Below, piece after piece: positions 39,901 through 52,624 of a DNA stretch of 64,000 nt (position 1 is its first letter; each line of letters opens with the position of its first letter). The notes under the pieces were generated by a model. The model worked only from the letters and a program-made list of their open reading frames with translations. It was not told the origin of the DNA and searched no databases. The translations under genes and the position numbers were made by a program. This DNA is from Chrysomallon squamiferum (Eukaryota > Mollusca > Gastropoda > Neomphalida > Peltospiridae): positions 25,422,755 to 25,486,754 of the forward strand of contig CM022670.1 in NCBI GenBank assembly GCA_012295275.1. The letters run 5' to 3'.

Positions 39901-40610
39901 TTTTTTTTTTTTATCGTTTAAATAGCTTCATCTGTACCCTCATATTTCAAATTATTAAACTAATGCTGTTAATAAGCCCAGGGAAGGTGAAGAACAGACA
40001 ACTGTAAAGAAGATGTATACATTTGTAAGAACATGTTGGTGAATTTTCTTTTAACAGTATAGATATACACCGTCAGGTATATAAATTTAATACAGCTTCT
40101 TGGGTTGTCTGCTAATCACTTCACTGAATTAGTCACCAGACTGTGAGAAGCGTATTTTTGGCTAATAAGAGTATTTGAATGCACCTTTCTTTTTGCTATT
40201 TAAATTCCTTAATTTATATCCCTTCTTACCTAAGAAACTGATTTTATTTTTATTTTTTTATTTTTAAAACCCCACACAATTTCAGTATATGCCTTTATCA
40301 TCATCATCATCATCACCACCACCATCATCATCATCATTATTATTATTGTTATTATTAACGTTTATTTTAAAAAAAATAAAATGTTTCTCTATTAGCCGCC
40401 AGTGTGTACCGGTACATATTTATCCATCCGCTTGATTTTAGCTGGGTCGTCTGATGTATGTAGCTGATATCAGTTTACTGTCGCTACTGCAAGGCAATGA
40501 TGCTTTGATCGGGTTAATTGTTGTAAAAATAGTTACTATATATTACTTAATATCGCTCACTCTCGCCATTCCTTCTGGTTATCTACCTCGTGTTTGTACA
40601 TTCGTAGGTC

Positions 40611-40646
<36 letters not shown>

Positions 40647-40656
40647 TGTATGTATA

Positions 40657-41965
40657 GGGTAAGGTGGGTGTAATTCTGGCCCCAAAGGTATATTTTGATT
40701 TACAGCCAATATACTGTTCTGCCCAGGCTTCTGGAACTTTGTTGACATAAATAGGACCTTTCTATCTCTCTTTAGAACAAAGGATGTAGATCCTCAGACA
40801 TTTACACATGGAGTATAGTGGCCATGAAAGTAGTGAAAACACCAAGGTTGCAAAAAAAGTAGATTCTGAGGTTTCAAAAGTGAGTGTTATTGTTTTGCTA
40901 TAGACATAAGGTTAGTGATAACTTTTAACAGGTAAACATAAAATCAATTATTAAGATCAGCAGAAGAAACTTGATTAATATGTGGTAATTAAGCAAGAAA
41001 TATGTGTTTTATTTAACTCCACCACTTGGGGCAGTTCTGACCCCCATGGATGAGGTAAATCTGGTCCCCATATGTGATGCTGAGTTTTATTTCAGTTTTT
41101 TGAATCAGTTGAAAGTCCATAGTCCATCTGGTGGGGCACGTCGTCAAACTTCAAATAAAATCAAGAGGATGAGGTCTGCCGAGGCACTGACAGAAGAAGA
41201 AAGTGTCAAGAGGTATGAAGAAAAGTTGGCAGAGAAGAAGAGGAAGGAGGAAGAAAATGCAGAGAGAGCAAAGGTGAGAGAGGCAAAAAACAAACAAAAC
41301 AACAACAACAACAAAAGAAGATACCAAAGGAAAAACGGCAGCTCAGTTTGAATGCTACAGCAGAACCGGTGGATGCAGTCAAAGAAAACGTCGGTGCTGA
41401 CGAGCCTGAATTAGAAGACAGAGATGTAGTAGATATACAAGAAAAATGTGAACGCATTGGCAGAGTTGATGATGGCATGATTCCCACAAGTTCACAGGAT
41501 GTGGCAGGTGTCCAAATTAGTACTGTCTTGATCCTTGCGCAAACCTCAAAATCCCAGCTGATGCAGATTTGAAAGATATTGTATTCTTGGGTGATATTTG
41601 TCAAGGAGTTTAGTTTATTGAAGTTTTGAATCTGACTTGTATTATGATTAGGACTAATTATTATTAGTAGTAGACAATGATTACATAGCAATAATCAGTA
41701 CAACAAATTTGAGGACAAAAATACATCATGAATGTGTGGGCCATATTTACCACAAATCGTTGGGGCAAATCTGGCCCCTGACAACAATTTTTAACCCAGT
41801 TCCCATTTCAAAAGTATAAGCGATTACGCATATAGTGTTTGTGTATCCTGAAGCAGAAATAGATATACTACACATTATTCACTCCATTTTGTTGATTCCT
41901 TTTGTCTGTGAAGCTGTAGGTGAGGTTGAATGGAAAAGGGGGCCAGAATTACCCCCACCTTACCC
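40657..41965 (+). mobile_element. pogo/Tigger-like DNA transposon, internally deleted
   Basis: 1309 bp with 27-bp terminal inverted repeats that differ at one base: left 40657-40683 (GGGTAAGGTGGGTGTAATTC...), right ending at 41965. A TA flanks each end (40655-40656 and 41966-41967), the target duplication of the Tc1/mariner/pogo group. Related subterminal words recur (ggcaaatctggcccc near 41764; ggtccccat near 41060). Inside is only the last part of a transposase-like protein. The right-hand inverted copy of the host repeat (near 60160) lacks the element, consistent with insertion after that duplication. Confidence 0.75.
41004..41572 (+). pseudogene. C-terminal remnant of a pogo-type transposase
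   Basis: The first frame (41004-41351) carries SGGARRQTSNKIKRMRSAEA followed by a Lys/Glu-rich helix (LTEEESVKRYEEKLAEKKRK), a tail typical of pogo/Tigger/jerky-family transposases as far as I recognise it. The reading then slips: KKIPKEKRQLSLNATAEPVD continues in another frame to 41572, so an indel occurred in the AAC-rich stretch near 41285-41315. The DNA-binding and DDE catalytic parts are absent. An acceptor-like ttttatttcag precedes the tail at about 41094. The family call is by recognition, not by search. Confidence 0.5.
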
Positions 41966-43495
41966 TATTTATTGTGTAAATAAAGTTTTATTTACATTTA
42001 CTTTATAATTCGAAATACTGAAGATTCTAAAGAACCATCTGCTCGATGATGTTCTGTCCAGTGTACATTACAAGTTTTAGGATGTTCATTTTAAACAATA
42101 CAATAAATCAGAGTTCTAAAGTTATTTATTTTATAAACCTTTTTTCTTTTAATAATTATATAACTAATGAATTTTTATTATGAACGGCGTCGTTGTTACA
42201 GATACTCTTTTATTATTTTTGTTTATTTATTTATTTATTTATTTTAATTCATATTTTTAAATTTAAATGGAAATCAAGAATCGCTAACAGGGATGAAAAC
42301 GACAAGATTACTAAAGTAGTTATTTTTAGTTATTTAAAGTAAAATAATGGACATCACAGAATCAACATAATATATAAGTTAACCTTTACTGGTATTGTTT
42401 ACATATATATATATCATCGACTTGTTGCATGAGATTGTATCATATTGAAAACAACAAAATCTTAAAAGCCTAGTTTTATACAACAGTGTTTTTTGAACCT
42501 ATGGCATGAAAGAAATTAGAGAAAGCGAAAGACGAAAATTAACAAAAACACAAGGAAATTTAGTTTCGGATAAACGACATTTTATGACAAAGAAAACAAT
42601 TTTGTTTGCGTTTTCATGCGATTAGTAATGACTTCTCATAATAAAAGAAATCGCAAGACTTGAAATAATTCGATTTGTTGCAGTTGTTTGAAATTATATG
42701 CAACATCTCGCATTACGCATAATATATATATATATACATTTTTTTATATATATATCGTTATTATATCACCTGCTTAGAAACTTCTCTGCAAGCCAGATAC
42801 TCTTCGTAATCAATACAAAGACCTTTTCTTTTTTCTTTTTCTTCTAAATTCATATACGTAAATAGGGGTACTCGTTTGTGTCTTGCTCTTGTGCATCTCG
42901 CATAACACAGATTATGTAACATTACAGAAAAAGTCTCGCGTAACGCAAATTAAAAAAAATTAAAAAATCGGTGATTATTACATCGCCTGGTTAGAAACTT
43001 CCTTGCAAGCTCGCTACAATTCAGTGAACCTTTTCTTTTTCTTCTAAATTTATATTCGTAAGTAGGCGTTCACTTTTGTGTCCTGTGGTTGTGCATCAAC
43101 AACACGACACCAAAGAGAACGCCATGATTATAATATATAATGCATACAGTTTGTTTCGTTAACACTCATTTTTCTTTACAAATATAACAGTTTTTAAAAT
43201 CTAAGTAGACGGATGATTCACTGCTAGGCTATTTTTTTTTTAATATGCGGAGAAATTTGAAACCGATTTGAAACCAATACTTTATTATAAAATGATTCCA
43301 CTACGCGAAGAATTTGTTTACGTTTAATTTATAGAAATGTATACATTTTAAAAAAGTAATTGAAAATACTTTTTATTTTAAATTCTAATAAAACTGATTC
43401 AAGGCTTGAGAGTCAAGGTATTGCGTAATTAGATTTTATTTTGAATTTGGATTAATCACATTTTCAGTCCACTCTGCAGCTATCACACTTTTATC
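41966..43495 (+). repeat. Inverted repeat arm, left (repeat block 2)
   Basis: Matches the reverse complement of 58911-60165 over almost its whole length. Landmarks are the GTGTACATTAC / ATCTGCTCG segment (42040-42070), TTGTGCATCAACA (43090), TAAGTAGACGGATGATT (43203) and the AGTCCACTCTGCAGCTATCACAC segment (43465). The arm contains an internal ~205-bp tandem duplication (about 42770-42900 and 42975-43095) that the other arm lacks. Confidence 0.85.
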
Positions 43496-43557
43496 TGTGT
43501 AATCATTTAAGGTAATCATTTGTTCTAACATATTTAGAAGATACAGGTACATTAAGT

Positions 43558-43600
<43 letters not shown>

Positions 43601-46600
43601 GCACGCACGTTCATACATACATATTTCGTTTAATATTTTTCCCAGTTACATATATTGGTTGCTAACGACAATAATATTATTACTAACAAATTGCATGAAC
43701 GACAGTGAGGGTCGCGCGAAATTATCTTTGCGTAATCCAAATTTTGTACTACTCTTGAAATTAAACCGCAGTTCACTACATCATCAGTGCTGGACACTGA
43801 GTGACATTCTTTCATGCTCAGTATTGCTGCATTGCTACTCGAATAATACTTGTCAGTGGTGCATAAGTCATCCCAATAAAATCAACCACGAACCTTGGAA
43901 GCTCTAATTTCGTAGGTTGTTTTCATACTTGAAACGGACGCAGATCAACATTAATATTTTTTATACAAGTATAATTATAGTTATAGCCATAATGCTTTTC
44001 TCTTGTGAGGGGCGGGCAGAAGAAATGAAATGTTAACTTTAATTATTTTTTCCCATTGGGATGTATCATCTATTCCTTGTATTGGCGCAAGACCTTGAAA
44101 TCAACGCATTTTCGCCCCAATACTGATATTCGTTTTTCTTTGGGATTTACCTCTTTTTTTTTTTTTAAATTACTGATTATTTTTTAAATTTATTAAAGTT
44201 ACATTAATTATGGGTAAAGTAACACTATCCTGTTTTTATATACATATAAGTTACATAAACATTATTTCGTAAAAAAACAAAAAGAGAGAATAATATTACA
44301 ATTTTATTCAGGATTTTGCCAGAACCATCTAATCACGTAACATGTCGAAACGCTGTTTGAAATCTTAAATTGTTTTAAATAATAAAGAAACTTTTCATAA
44401 CTGTATTAATTAATCTATTTCAGTCGTAACCCTTAAATAAAAATCTGTGTATTGTTTCACTTTTAGAATTGAACAGCTGAAAGTGATTTTAAGAACACTT
44501 TTATTTTTACATTTCAACGAATCTGGTACAACTGCTTTGGCTAAATTGATATACAAAAAATAAATCTTATACATGTAATCTTCACAAACCTTATCAAGTA
44601 CAAAGGCAGCTGGACGCACATATAAAGTATCAAAATGACTATGGCAAAATAAATAAATAAAATAAAATAAAATTATAAACATATAATAAAACAAAACAAA
44701 AATAAAATAATATACGAATGCCCTATAACTATGGTGTCTTCCGCATTTTACTACTGTAATTTTACTTTCAGTATATTTTCATTTCTTTTTCCTTTGAACG
44801 GAATAATATATTTCAATGGAGTCAGTGGTCAGAACAGTCGTAAAGCCCTGTGATAGCCATGGTAACTCACAGCTGTAACAAAACCAATCATCACTGTAGT
44901 CAGTATAAAGAAAACATGTCCGACCGTGAGGACGAAATTAAACTGCAAACAGTCATTCGCGCAGTTACTGATCACTGTAGTGAGGAGAATTACAACAACA
45001 ATAGTTTACAGTTCATGTAGAATATGCATACGTCTTAATGTACAGCAAATCTATGCACAACAAACAATACTGTCGTCGTTTGTTTTGAATTTATATCAGT
45101 GTTAATAGCCATTAAAGCAGTTCAGTTTTAAATACATACGAGGTCTTATCCTTCTTTTATTTTATTTTTTCAAAAACCTAATTTGTTATTTAATTCAGTG
45201 TCTGACGTTTTAATGCATGCAGTTCACCTCTTTTGGCATTTCTGAAAATCATGAATATTTGCATTTATTTCATTTTATTTTTTTTTTAGTATTATTTTTT
45301 TCATTTTTTTTTTCTATATTTATTTATTTCATTTTATGTTTTTTTAGTATTATTTTTTTCATTTTTTTTTTCTATATTTATTTATTTATTTAATTTTGCT
45401 GTGATTTATCATTGCTTGTGTTTTTTTGAAATGGAGAAATCGAACTGGATATCATTCAATCAGATTGGAATGAACATATAGTCGTGGGAACAAAACATAT
45501 CAGAAGTTTATTTATTGTCTTGGTCACATTCGGTGACACCAGAGAAACATAAAAAGAAAACACAAAGACAGTTTGAAAACAATTATAACAAACTGACTGA
45601 ACTGTTACTGCTGTTTTCGAAAACAAAGAACCAGAAGAGTTTGTGAAACGACGCGGCTACAGTCGATGACATATTACTACAAGTTTCATCAAGAATTATA
45701 CGTAACTTTAATGTACCTTAATGACTCGTGTAATTAATTACCGTCCTTATTTTAATTAGATTTCAGTTTTGTCTTTTTATTTTAACAGGTCTGACGTTTT
45801 GTTAATCTTACGTTAAATACTGAGTCTAAAAATTAAATTATTAATGTTATGAAATTTATTTTTCAAAAATACTAATATACGCATACACATGTAGACACAC
45901 AAACGTATTTAACCTTCAGTTGCATATATATATATATATATATACACATAGACACATTTATACGTAAACATATTCAAGCAGAAACAGAAAGAAACGGGCT
46001 TACAAAAATAGACTGAGTGATATAAAGACTTGGCTTTAGAAATGGTGCGAACTGAATGATAAACAACACTGCGTATAAAACACATTGGGTTGTAATAAAA
46101 TGCTAATGGATTAAAGGCAAATAGAATCTATAAACCACAGCTCACATGAAGGGTTCAAAGTTTTTGCTGTATAAGCAGAAACAGGGTAATAAAGAAACAA
46201 AAGCATTATCCTATCGAACAGTTATTGTAAAACTTTATTATTATTATTATTATTATTTTTAATTTTTTTTTATATTTTATTATTATTATATTTTTTTTTT
46301 GGGGGGTGATATTTTTCAGAACATAAATATTAAAAAGTATTATACATAGTTATTTTCTGGATATATTAGATAACATTTTGCTTAACTTATCGATCAACAT
46401 TGGCTGAAATGGACGTTCTTTTTTCGCTCCAGGGTTCGGAATTTGGAAACAGTGTAAAATTAAGGAAGGAAGACTTACTGTGCATATTGCCTCTACAGCC
46501 CTGGATATTTCGTCAGAATTACCACAAGAATCAGCAATCTAGAAGGATCAAATAATATTTACCAAAACTGTTTTCGGACAAAAAAGGTGGAGTACTCTAA

Positions 46601-47131
46601 GCTGAGGGATTTACTTACGTATTTTTTTCATTACAGATATTTGATCACGAAATTCGCTTTTCAGAAGAAAAATATATAAATAAGAGTCAGAGAGGAATGT
46701 AGATCATAATACATGGATACAGAATATCTCCTGAACCCCAAAATATGCTCTACAAGTTATATAAAACAGAAATTGAATATTGACTGGTTATAAAACAGTG
46801 AATTTAATATACGAAGTTCAGAAAAATGTAATGTGCAATACATGATATCCATGGGTAAAACTGAAATATGCTTTATTTTGTCACAGAAAATGAAATGTAT
46901 AACATAATATGAATCTGTCATATAAATACTCAATTCAATAAAAAAAAAAAAAAAAAAAAAAAAAACAACAACGTGATTTTGTTGGCTTTGAAAAGATTAT
47001 TTGAATGACCTGAAAAGCAGTTATGTGGGAAGATGAAGATCTGCATATTTTAATTATACATAGAAGTCGGGACTAGGAAGAATGCTACCAGCTGAGTTTT
47101 ATTCTATGAGTTGCACGGTCTGATTCTGCAG
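43496..47131. other. Intergenic stretch upstream of the first GT31 gene
   Basis: Contains CA/CG-type repeat (43564-43609), a two-copy ~60-bp T-rich tandem repeat (45269-45388), ATT near 46229-46257 and an AATAAA running into an A tract (46937-46965) that could be a retroposon tail. It ends in a splice acceptor (ttctgcag, 47131) two bases before the GT31 start codon. No other gene was seen. Confidence 0.55.
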
Positions 47132-47133
47132 AG

Positions 47134-48357
47134 ATGCATTGGAGAAGGATTAAGAAGTCCGTAGTCTACTTATTAGCTTGTAGGAGAATACGAAGCACAT
47201 TAATAGGTTTTATAATATTTATTTGTATCGTTTCTTTAATTTTGACACGGGATACATCCATGGATAACTGGCCATCGCGAACAAGGGAACAGCTATATGC
47301 TCTGAGAAACATTCTGGACAATAATAATATTCTTTCGTTAAAAACCACAACATCTACACCACTATTTAACACTACGACAGTTTCCCCAGAAGACAGAGAT
47401 AAAGAAATTAGACTCCTGTTTGATATGAGGTCTGAACCCATTGCTTACAAACCGAAAAAATCACACCCACAGTTACACAAATTACTCATTAACAACGAAG
47501 ATGCTTGCAAAGAAAAATCTGTGGATTTATTAATATTTTTTAACAGTGCTTGGAATAATTTTCAGAAGCGAAGACTACTTAGAGAAACATGGGCCAGCAA
47601 ACGTACATTCCGCAACTTGACCATTAGGACCATTTTCTTTCTAGGCAAACCAGAGAAAGATGATAATCAGATGAAAATTCGCTCTGAAGCAGCTTCATAC
47701 GGTGATATAGTTCAAGGAGATTTCACCGACAGTTTTCGGAACCTCTCACTGAAAGCGTTGACTTGCTTAAAATGGATAAATGACAACTGCTTGCACGCAA
47801 AATACATCATTAAAGCAGATGACGATATTTTCGTCAATGTGTTCAAAGTAGTTGAGGATATTCTTCCAATGTTATCAACTAGAAAAACAACAGTGGCGTG
47901 TCATTTCAAAAAAAGTGGATCTAGTTTGATTATCAGAGATCCAAAGAGTAAATGGTTCGTGCCGAAGGATATATTCCCAGGTCAAAAATACTTTCCAGAC
48001 TTCTGCACAGGATATGTAGCTGTGTTCACAACAGATGTCATTCCCAAGATGTACGAAGCTTCATATCGAGCTCCTTTCATTTTTATTGATGATGTTTATA
48101 TTTTCGGGCTTTTGCCACGGTTTTTTAAAACATTATATTATATAGACATAAGACAAAACTGTACTTTGAACAACAAAATCGCATTATATCAGTATAAAAG
48201 CTCTGTTTCTAAAATCACATACATTGTGGCAAATGCCTGGGATGAGGGTAATATGCATGACTATTGGCTTGCAGCTTTGTCCAAGCTATCTCCTTGGGCT
48301 TACAGACAAGCTCGGATATCAAAACTGAGAGAAAATAAAGGTCCAGTAACACTGTGA
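47134..48357 (+). CDS. GT31 beta-1,3-glycosyltransferase-like protein, gene A
   Basis: 407-residue type II membrane protein of glycosyltransferase family 31 (beta-1,3-GalT/GlcNAcT group), expected to extend glycans in the Golgi using a UDP-sugar. A signal anchor lies at about residues 21-38 (STLIGFIIFICIVSLILT), then a Thr/Ser-rich stem with the sequon NTT (79). The catalytic domain has KRRLLRETWAS (145-155), YGDIVQGDF (189-197), the DxD motif in ADDDIF (229-231), FCTGYVAVF (290-298) and IDDVYIFG (318-325), the family's E-D-V-Y-x-G motif with Asp for Glu. Other sequons are NLT 161, NLS 203 and NCT 342. The coding region is a single exon, and a splice acceptor ends at 47131. It is the most diverged of the four local paralogues. 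Donor and acceptor sugars cannot be read from sequence. Confidence 0.95.
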   Translation: MHWRRIKKSVVYLLACRRIRSTLIGFIIFICIVSLILTRDTSMDNWPSRTREQLYALRNILDNNNILSLKTTTSTPLFNTTTVSPEDRDKEIRLLFDMRSEPIAYKPKKSHPQLHKLLINNEDACKEKSVDLLIFFNSAWNNFQKRRLLRETWASKRTFRNLTIRTIFFLGKPEKDDNQMKIRSEAASYGDIVQGDFTDSFRNLSLKALTCLKWINDNCLHAKYIIKADDDIFVNVFKVVEDILPMLSTRKTTVACHFKKSGSSLIIRDPKSKWFVPKDIFPGQKYFPDFCTGYVAVFTTDVIPKMYEASYRAPFIFIDDVYIFGLLPRFFKTLYYIDIRQNCTLNNKIALYQYKSSVSKITYIVANAWDEGNMHDYWLAALSKLSPWAYRQARISKLRENKGPVTL

Positions 48358-50098
48358 TATATAATCTTACTATTGTAGATTAGTGCTCTACCAAAACATT
48401 CCAGAAATAACTATTATTTAATTAATAAATTCACACTATATTAAAATTCCATGCTCTGTATCGGTATCAGTACTGAACGTTTTATCTCGATACTGAAATA
48501 AAAATTCTATACAATTGTTATCATTTTGTGCCACGCCCAAATCTCACTCAAATAAAATTGTATTTAATACCCTTTTCAGTCGTAAAAAGTAAATACCAGA
48601 TCTCACTGACGAGATATTAATGACTTGAAAAAATAAATTGTCGAATTGGTACATCTGCCCTTATCTAGCGTAGTTAGCGTAATACTCCTTCTTAATGATA
48701 GGCAAATGCTCTTTCTTTCGTTCTATTTTTGGTGGTGTTGTTGTTGGTGGTGTTTTCCAATTTTTACACAACAATGGTTCTATTTTACTACTTGAGAGCA
48801 CATGTACTAGCGTGATGAATAGTTTGTAACTGAGATCTCGGTACAGTAAGACTGGTATTAATAATTAAGACTACTATATTTCACCGTAATAAACTACTAA
48901 ATTAAAAACCCTGCACTTCAACTTCAATATACAGGTTCTCATCCGCAATAACTGTCTTTGCTTATGTACGTAATTTATTTTTTACTGTCCCACATTTGGA
49001 GTAACACACGAACAGGAAGGAAATGTTGTTTTATTTAATGACACACTTAACACGTCTGTAATCAGCAATTGTACAATGTGATATACGCAGTAAACGACTA
49101 TACTTCTAATAATAAGAGAGAAACTATGTTGCCGACACGCGACGGGATACTCTTTTTCAATTAGCAACAAAGGATTTTTTTTTTTTTTTTATATTTTCCT
49201 TCTCATAGATAGAAACACACCATAGCATTTGACAAACCAGTAATGTGAAATACAAGCTGGAACGGGAAACAGAGTAACACGAAACGTTAAGAGAGTTATT
49301 ACTTAAAAATCTCATTCATTTTATGAAAAGCATATTAAAGTTACTTTTCTCTTATGTCCAGTAGCTATACAGTAACTAAAATCTGTGTATGTTATTGAAT
49401 TTAATATTCTGTAATTTTGGTCTTCCTTTGTTTTCTCATTGATTAAATAAACGGGTATAACAGCATTTTATAATATTATTATTTATTGTAATAATATTAT
49501 TCTGTTGTATGTAAATATATGTTTAAAAATGTCTGTTAGATAATACATATCTTTATACATGTTGAAGATACAATTTTATTATGGTACGCTTTATAAATAT
49601 TTACGAATTACTGTCGTTCTTAATTATTGTATTTTATATCTACAGCAAAGAGATGTAATAAATAAAAGCCTTTTCTGCTAGCTGTTACATATATAATAAT
49701 ATGCAATAAGTAATATGCTACATACGGAATAGCTTTTTGCATTATTATAACTAATATACTGAACTGCACTGAAATAATCTGTGAGTTTGAAATTAATTTA
49801 ATTGTTATATTTCATTAGATATTTATATAATTAAATCACATATAAACCTTAAAAGTTGTTTTATTGGGTTTTTATTTTTAAATTTATTTTTAGCAAACAT
49901 TGCTGAAACGTCTGATCTCTTCGAATCAACATATATTTTACAAGTACAATGTTAAAACAGTTTTTATGTGCATTCTGAAGGAAAAGAAAAGATGAGAGAA
50001 CGATATTGAATTTAATTTATTTAAATTTATTTATTACGAACTTTTATTTATTTATTTATTTTTATTTTTATTTTTTATATATATATATTTATTTATTC

Positions 50099-50156
<58 letters not shown>

Positions 50157-50497
50157 TTTATTTTATTTATCTCATTATTTATTTTTTTAATTTATTTTAA
50201 ACGTAACATTTTTAAAAACCAGGATATTGAGGACGTCCATGGGAGTGTAAAATGACACGTGTATTTCCACACACGATGTGTCTGATTAATCCATAAAATA
50301 TGTGAATCACGGGAAGTTTAGAAACACACATTCCTCACTCAAGTAACTTATCCACTGTAGAATTTTATTGTGATTTGATTTAAAGATCTTTTCAACTGTC
50401 TGAAATCATATTTTATAAAATACAATATATGCAAAAAGCATTGGAGATACGTTACGATATATATATATTTTTTAAAAACTCCACAGAAAACCGAAAT

Positions 50498-50559
<62 letters not shown>

Positions 50560-50788
50560 TGATGATGATGATGATGATGATGATGGTACAAAAGAATGAA
50601 AGTAAGAAAGAACCCGTCGAAAAAATCAGTATTAACATTCATGCAAAAATGGTACTAATTATATACCTGCTTCGCTTAGAAAACCTTAGAAAAAACAGTT
50701 TTGAAGTTCAAGGGAGACAACTCATAAAATCAAAAACCTAATGTCTGCGCCTTTTCGAAATAATAAATTACTATTCTTGGGGAAAAAA

Positions 50789-50842
<54 letters not shown>

Positions 50843-51226
50843 AACAACATCCTAAATCGTAACACGATGATAAGGAAATAACAACAATAGACCAACAGGA
50901 GTTATTATTATCATTATTATTATTATTATTATTATTATTAGTAGTAGTAGTAGTAGTAGTAGTACTAGTAGTAGTAGTAGTAGTAGTATATATTTAAAAA
51001 ATATTCCTAAGTTATAATTATCACCACTTCCAGTGAAAATTGATACCATATCAACTGCTGCAACAATTATTGTCACATTTTATTTTTCATCTAATAATGT
51101 AATTTGTTATTTGCAGGGATTCTATTCTGAAGATAAAAATGAACAGCTCCCATTAACATAACTGACACCTGCCAATGAAATAAATATTAGAGTCACCTGA
51201 GAAGTAGTTCTTCTACTTAAAACAAT
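48358..51226. other. Gap between GT31 genes A and B: 3' UTR, repeats, 5' UTR acceptor
   Basis: Gene A polyadenylation candidates are AATAAA at 48497-48502 and 48551-48556. Repeats follow: ATT (50105-50156), AAT then GAT (50498-50584), AAT (50789-50838) and ATT then AGT (50905-50989). A strong acceptor (ttatttgcag, ending 51116) precedes gene B by 110 nt, so gene B has a spliced 5' UTR. Confidence 0.6.
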
Positions 51227-52417
51227 ATGTACAGCCTGAAACAGTTCAGATCGAAGGAGTTTATATACTACTCGACCCCTTATCTGATACTTGTTATAAT
51301 ATTTTATTATATTTATGTGACAAGTCTGCAGTATAGGAACCTGGCATTAAGGATATTTAACAACACGCACGTTGTCTTGAAAAGCGCTGTTGAGAATCCT
51401 GACGGTACTATCGATGTAGTTTTAAATGTTCCAGGCCCTTCAGAACGATTTGCAGAACTTCTCAGAAGAGGACATCTTAGTCACCCAGACACAGGCTGCA
51501 GAGACGAACATTCCAAGAAGAACCTCAAAAGAACGCATTATCCATTAACCATCGATTCTCCATACGTGTTGAATAATCCTAATGTGTGTACAAACGTAGA
51601 CAATTTGAAATTCATAATTATCGTTCATAGTGCAACAGAGAACTTCCAGAGACGCAGAATTATAAGAGAAACGTGGGCCAACAAGAACATTTTTAAAACA
51701 ATTAACTTAAGAATAGTGTTTTTATTTGGCTTAACGAAAGTAAAAAAAACTCAGGAACTGATAGAAAACGAAAGTGTTGTGTATGGTGATATCGTGCAGG
51801 GAAACTTTTTAGACACCTATCACAATCTGACTCACAAGGGAGTGCTGGCTTTTAGATGGATACACGACTTCTGTCAAGAAGCTGAAATGGTTGTCAAAAT
51901 AGACGATGATTTGTTTCTTAATGTTTTTGTGCTCTTGGAAAGATTTTACCCAAAATTCAAGACAAAGAAACGCTATATTTTATGTCATTTTCGAAAGAAA
52001 GGTACCAGTCCCATTGTAAGAGGAGTGAGCAAATGGCACGTTGAAGAAAACGAGTTTCGGGGTTACTCGCATTATCCTACCAACTACTGTAATGGCTACC
52101 TTGTACTGATATCACGTGACATCATACGGCCATTGTATCGAGCATCGTATCTCACGCCCTTCTTCTGGGTTGACGATGTTTACCTGTACGGGTTACTTCC
52201 AGATAAAATAGGTCATGTTCACCATGAAGATATACGTTCGAATATGACTTTAAATTTAAATCTAGGACTTAAATGTTTCACAGAAAAGAAAAATTGTTCA
52301 TACTTGGCAGTAAATGCTGGGGGCAAAGAAAGCGCGGTTGAGAACATGTGGTACGCAGTTCTATCACAGATCAGTCCGACAATGAGAAAAGAAGTCAATC
52401 CCATTCTACTTTTCTAA
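51227..52417 (+). CDS. GT31 beta-1,3-glycosyltransferase-like protein, gene B
   Basis: 396-residue type II membrane protein, same family as gene A. The signal anchor is at about 17-33. The domain begins with LTIDSPYVLNNPNVC (107-121), a lead-in shared by genes B, C and D but not A. Motifs are QRRRIIRETWAN (141-152), YGDIVQGNFLDTYHNLTHKG (186-205), DxD in IDDDLF (226-228), YCNGYLVLISRD (287-298) and VDDVYLYG (315-322). Sequons are NNT near 45, NLT 200, NMT 339 and NCS 356. All expected catalytic landmarks are intact and the frame is open, so this is a good functional candidate. It is a single coding exon and convergent with gene C. The closest relative in the window is gene D. Confidence 0.95.
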   Translation: MYSLKQFRSKEFIYYSTPYLILVIIFYYIYVTSLQYRNLALRIFNNTHVVLKSAVENPDGTIDVVLNVPGPSERFAELLRRGHLSHPDTGCRDEHSKKNLKRTHYPLTIDSPYVLNNPNVCTNVDNLKFIIIVHSATENFQRRRIIRETWANKNIFKTINLRIVFLFGLTKVKKTQELIENESVVYGDIVQGNFLDTYHNLTHKGVLAFRWIHDFCQEAEMVVKIDDDLFLNVFVLLERFYPKFKTKKRYILCHFRKKGTSPIVRGVSKWHVEENEFRGYSHYPTNYCNGYLVLISRDIIRPLYRASYLTPFFWVDDVYLYGLLPDKIGHVHHEDIRSNMTLNLNLGLKCFTEKKNCSYLAVNAGGKESAVENMWYAVLSQISPTMRKEVNPILLF

Positions 52418-52590
52418 AAGAATCACAATTATAAATCTTAAATGTTTCCCTGAGATTCTTGAATTTTTCTCACAAACTAAACTATTAGTTATTTTCAGAT
52501 CTATATTATTTCGTAAACTTGTTACATACATTATTTAATTGTGACAAACAATGCATAAAACTGTATCTTTGTTAACTAATCTTTCGCAAT

Positions 52591-52596
52591 AATAAA
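52591..52596 (+). terminator. AATAAA polyadenylation signal, gene B
   Basis: Canonical hexamer about 175 nt after the stop codon of gene B, followed by T-rich sequence. Confidence 0.5.
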
Positions 52597-52624
52597 GCAT
52601 GCCAATAGATTTTTGTTTTTATAA

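Noticed and set aside
50006-51076. Poly-Tyr, poly-Ile, poly-Met and poly-Leu frames
   Set aside because: They read through AAT/ATT/GAT/AGT arrays between GT31 genes A and B.
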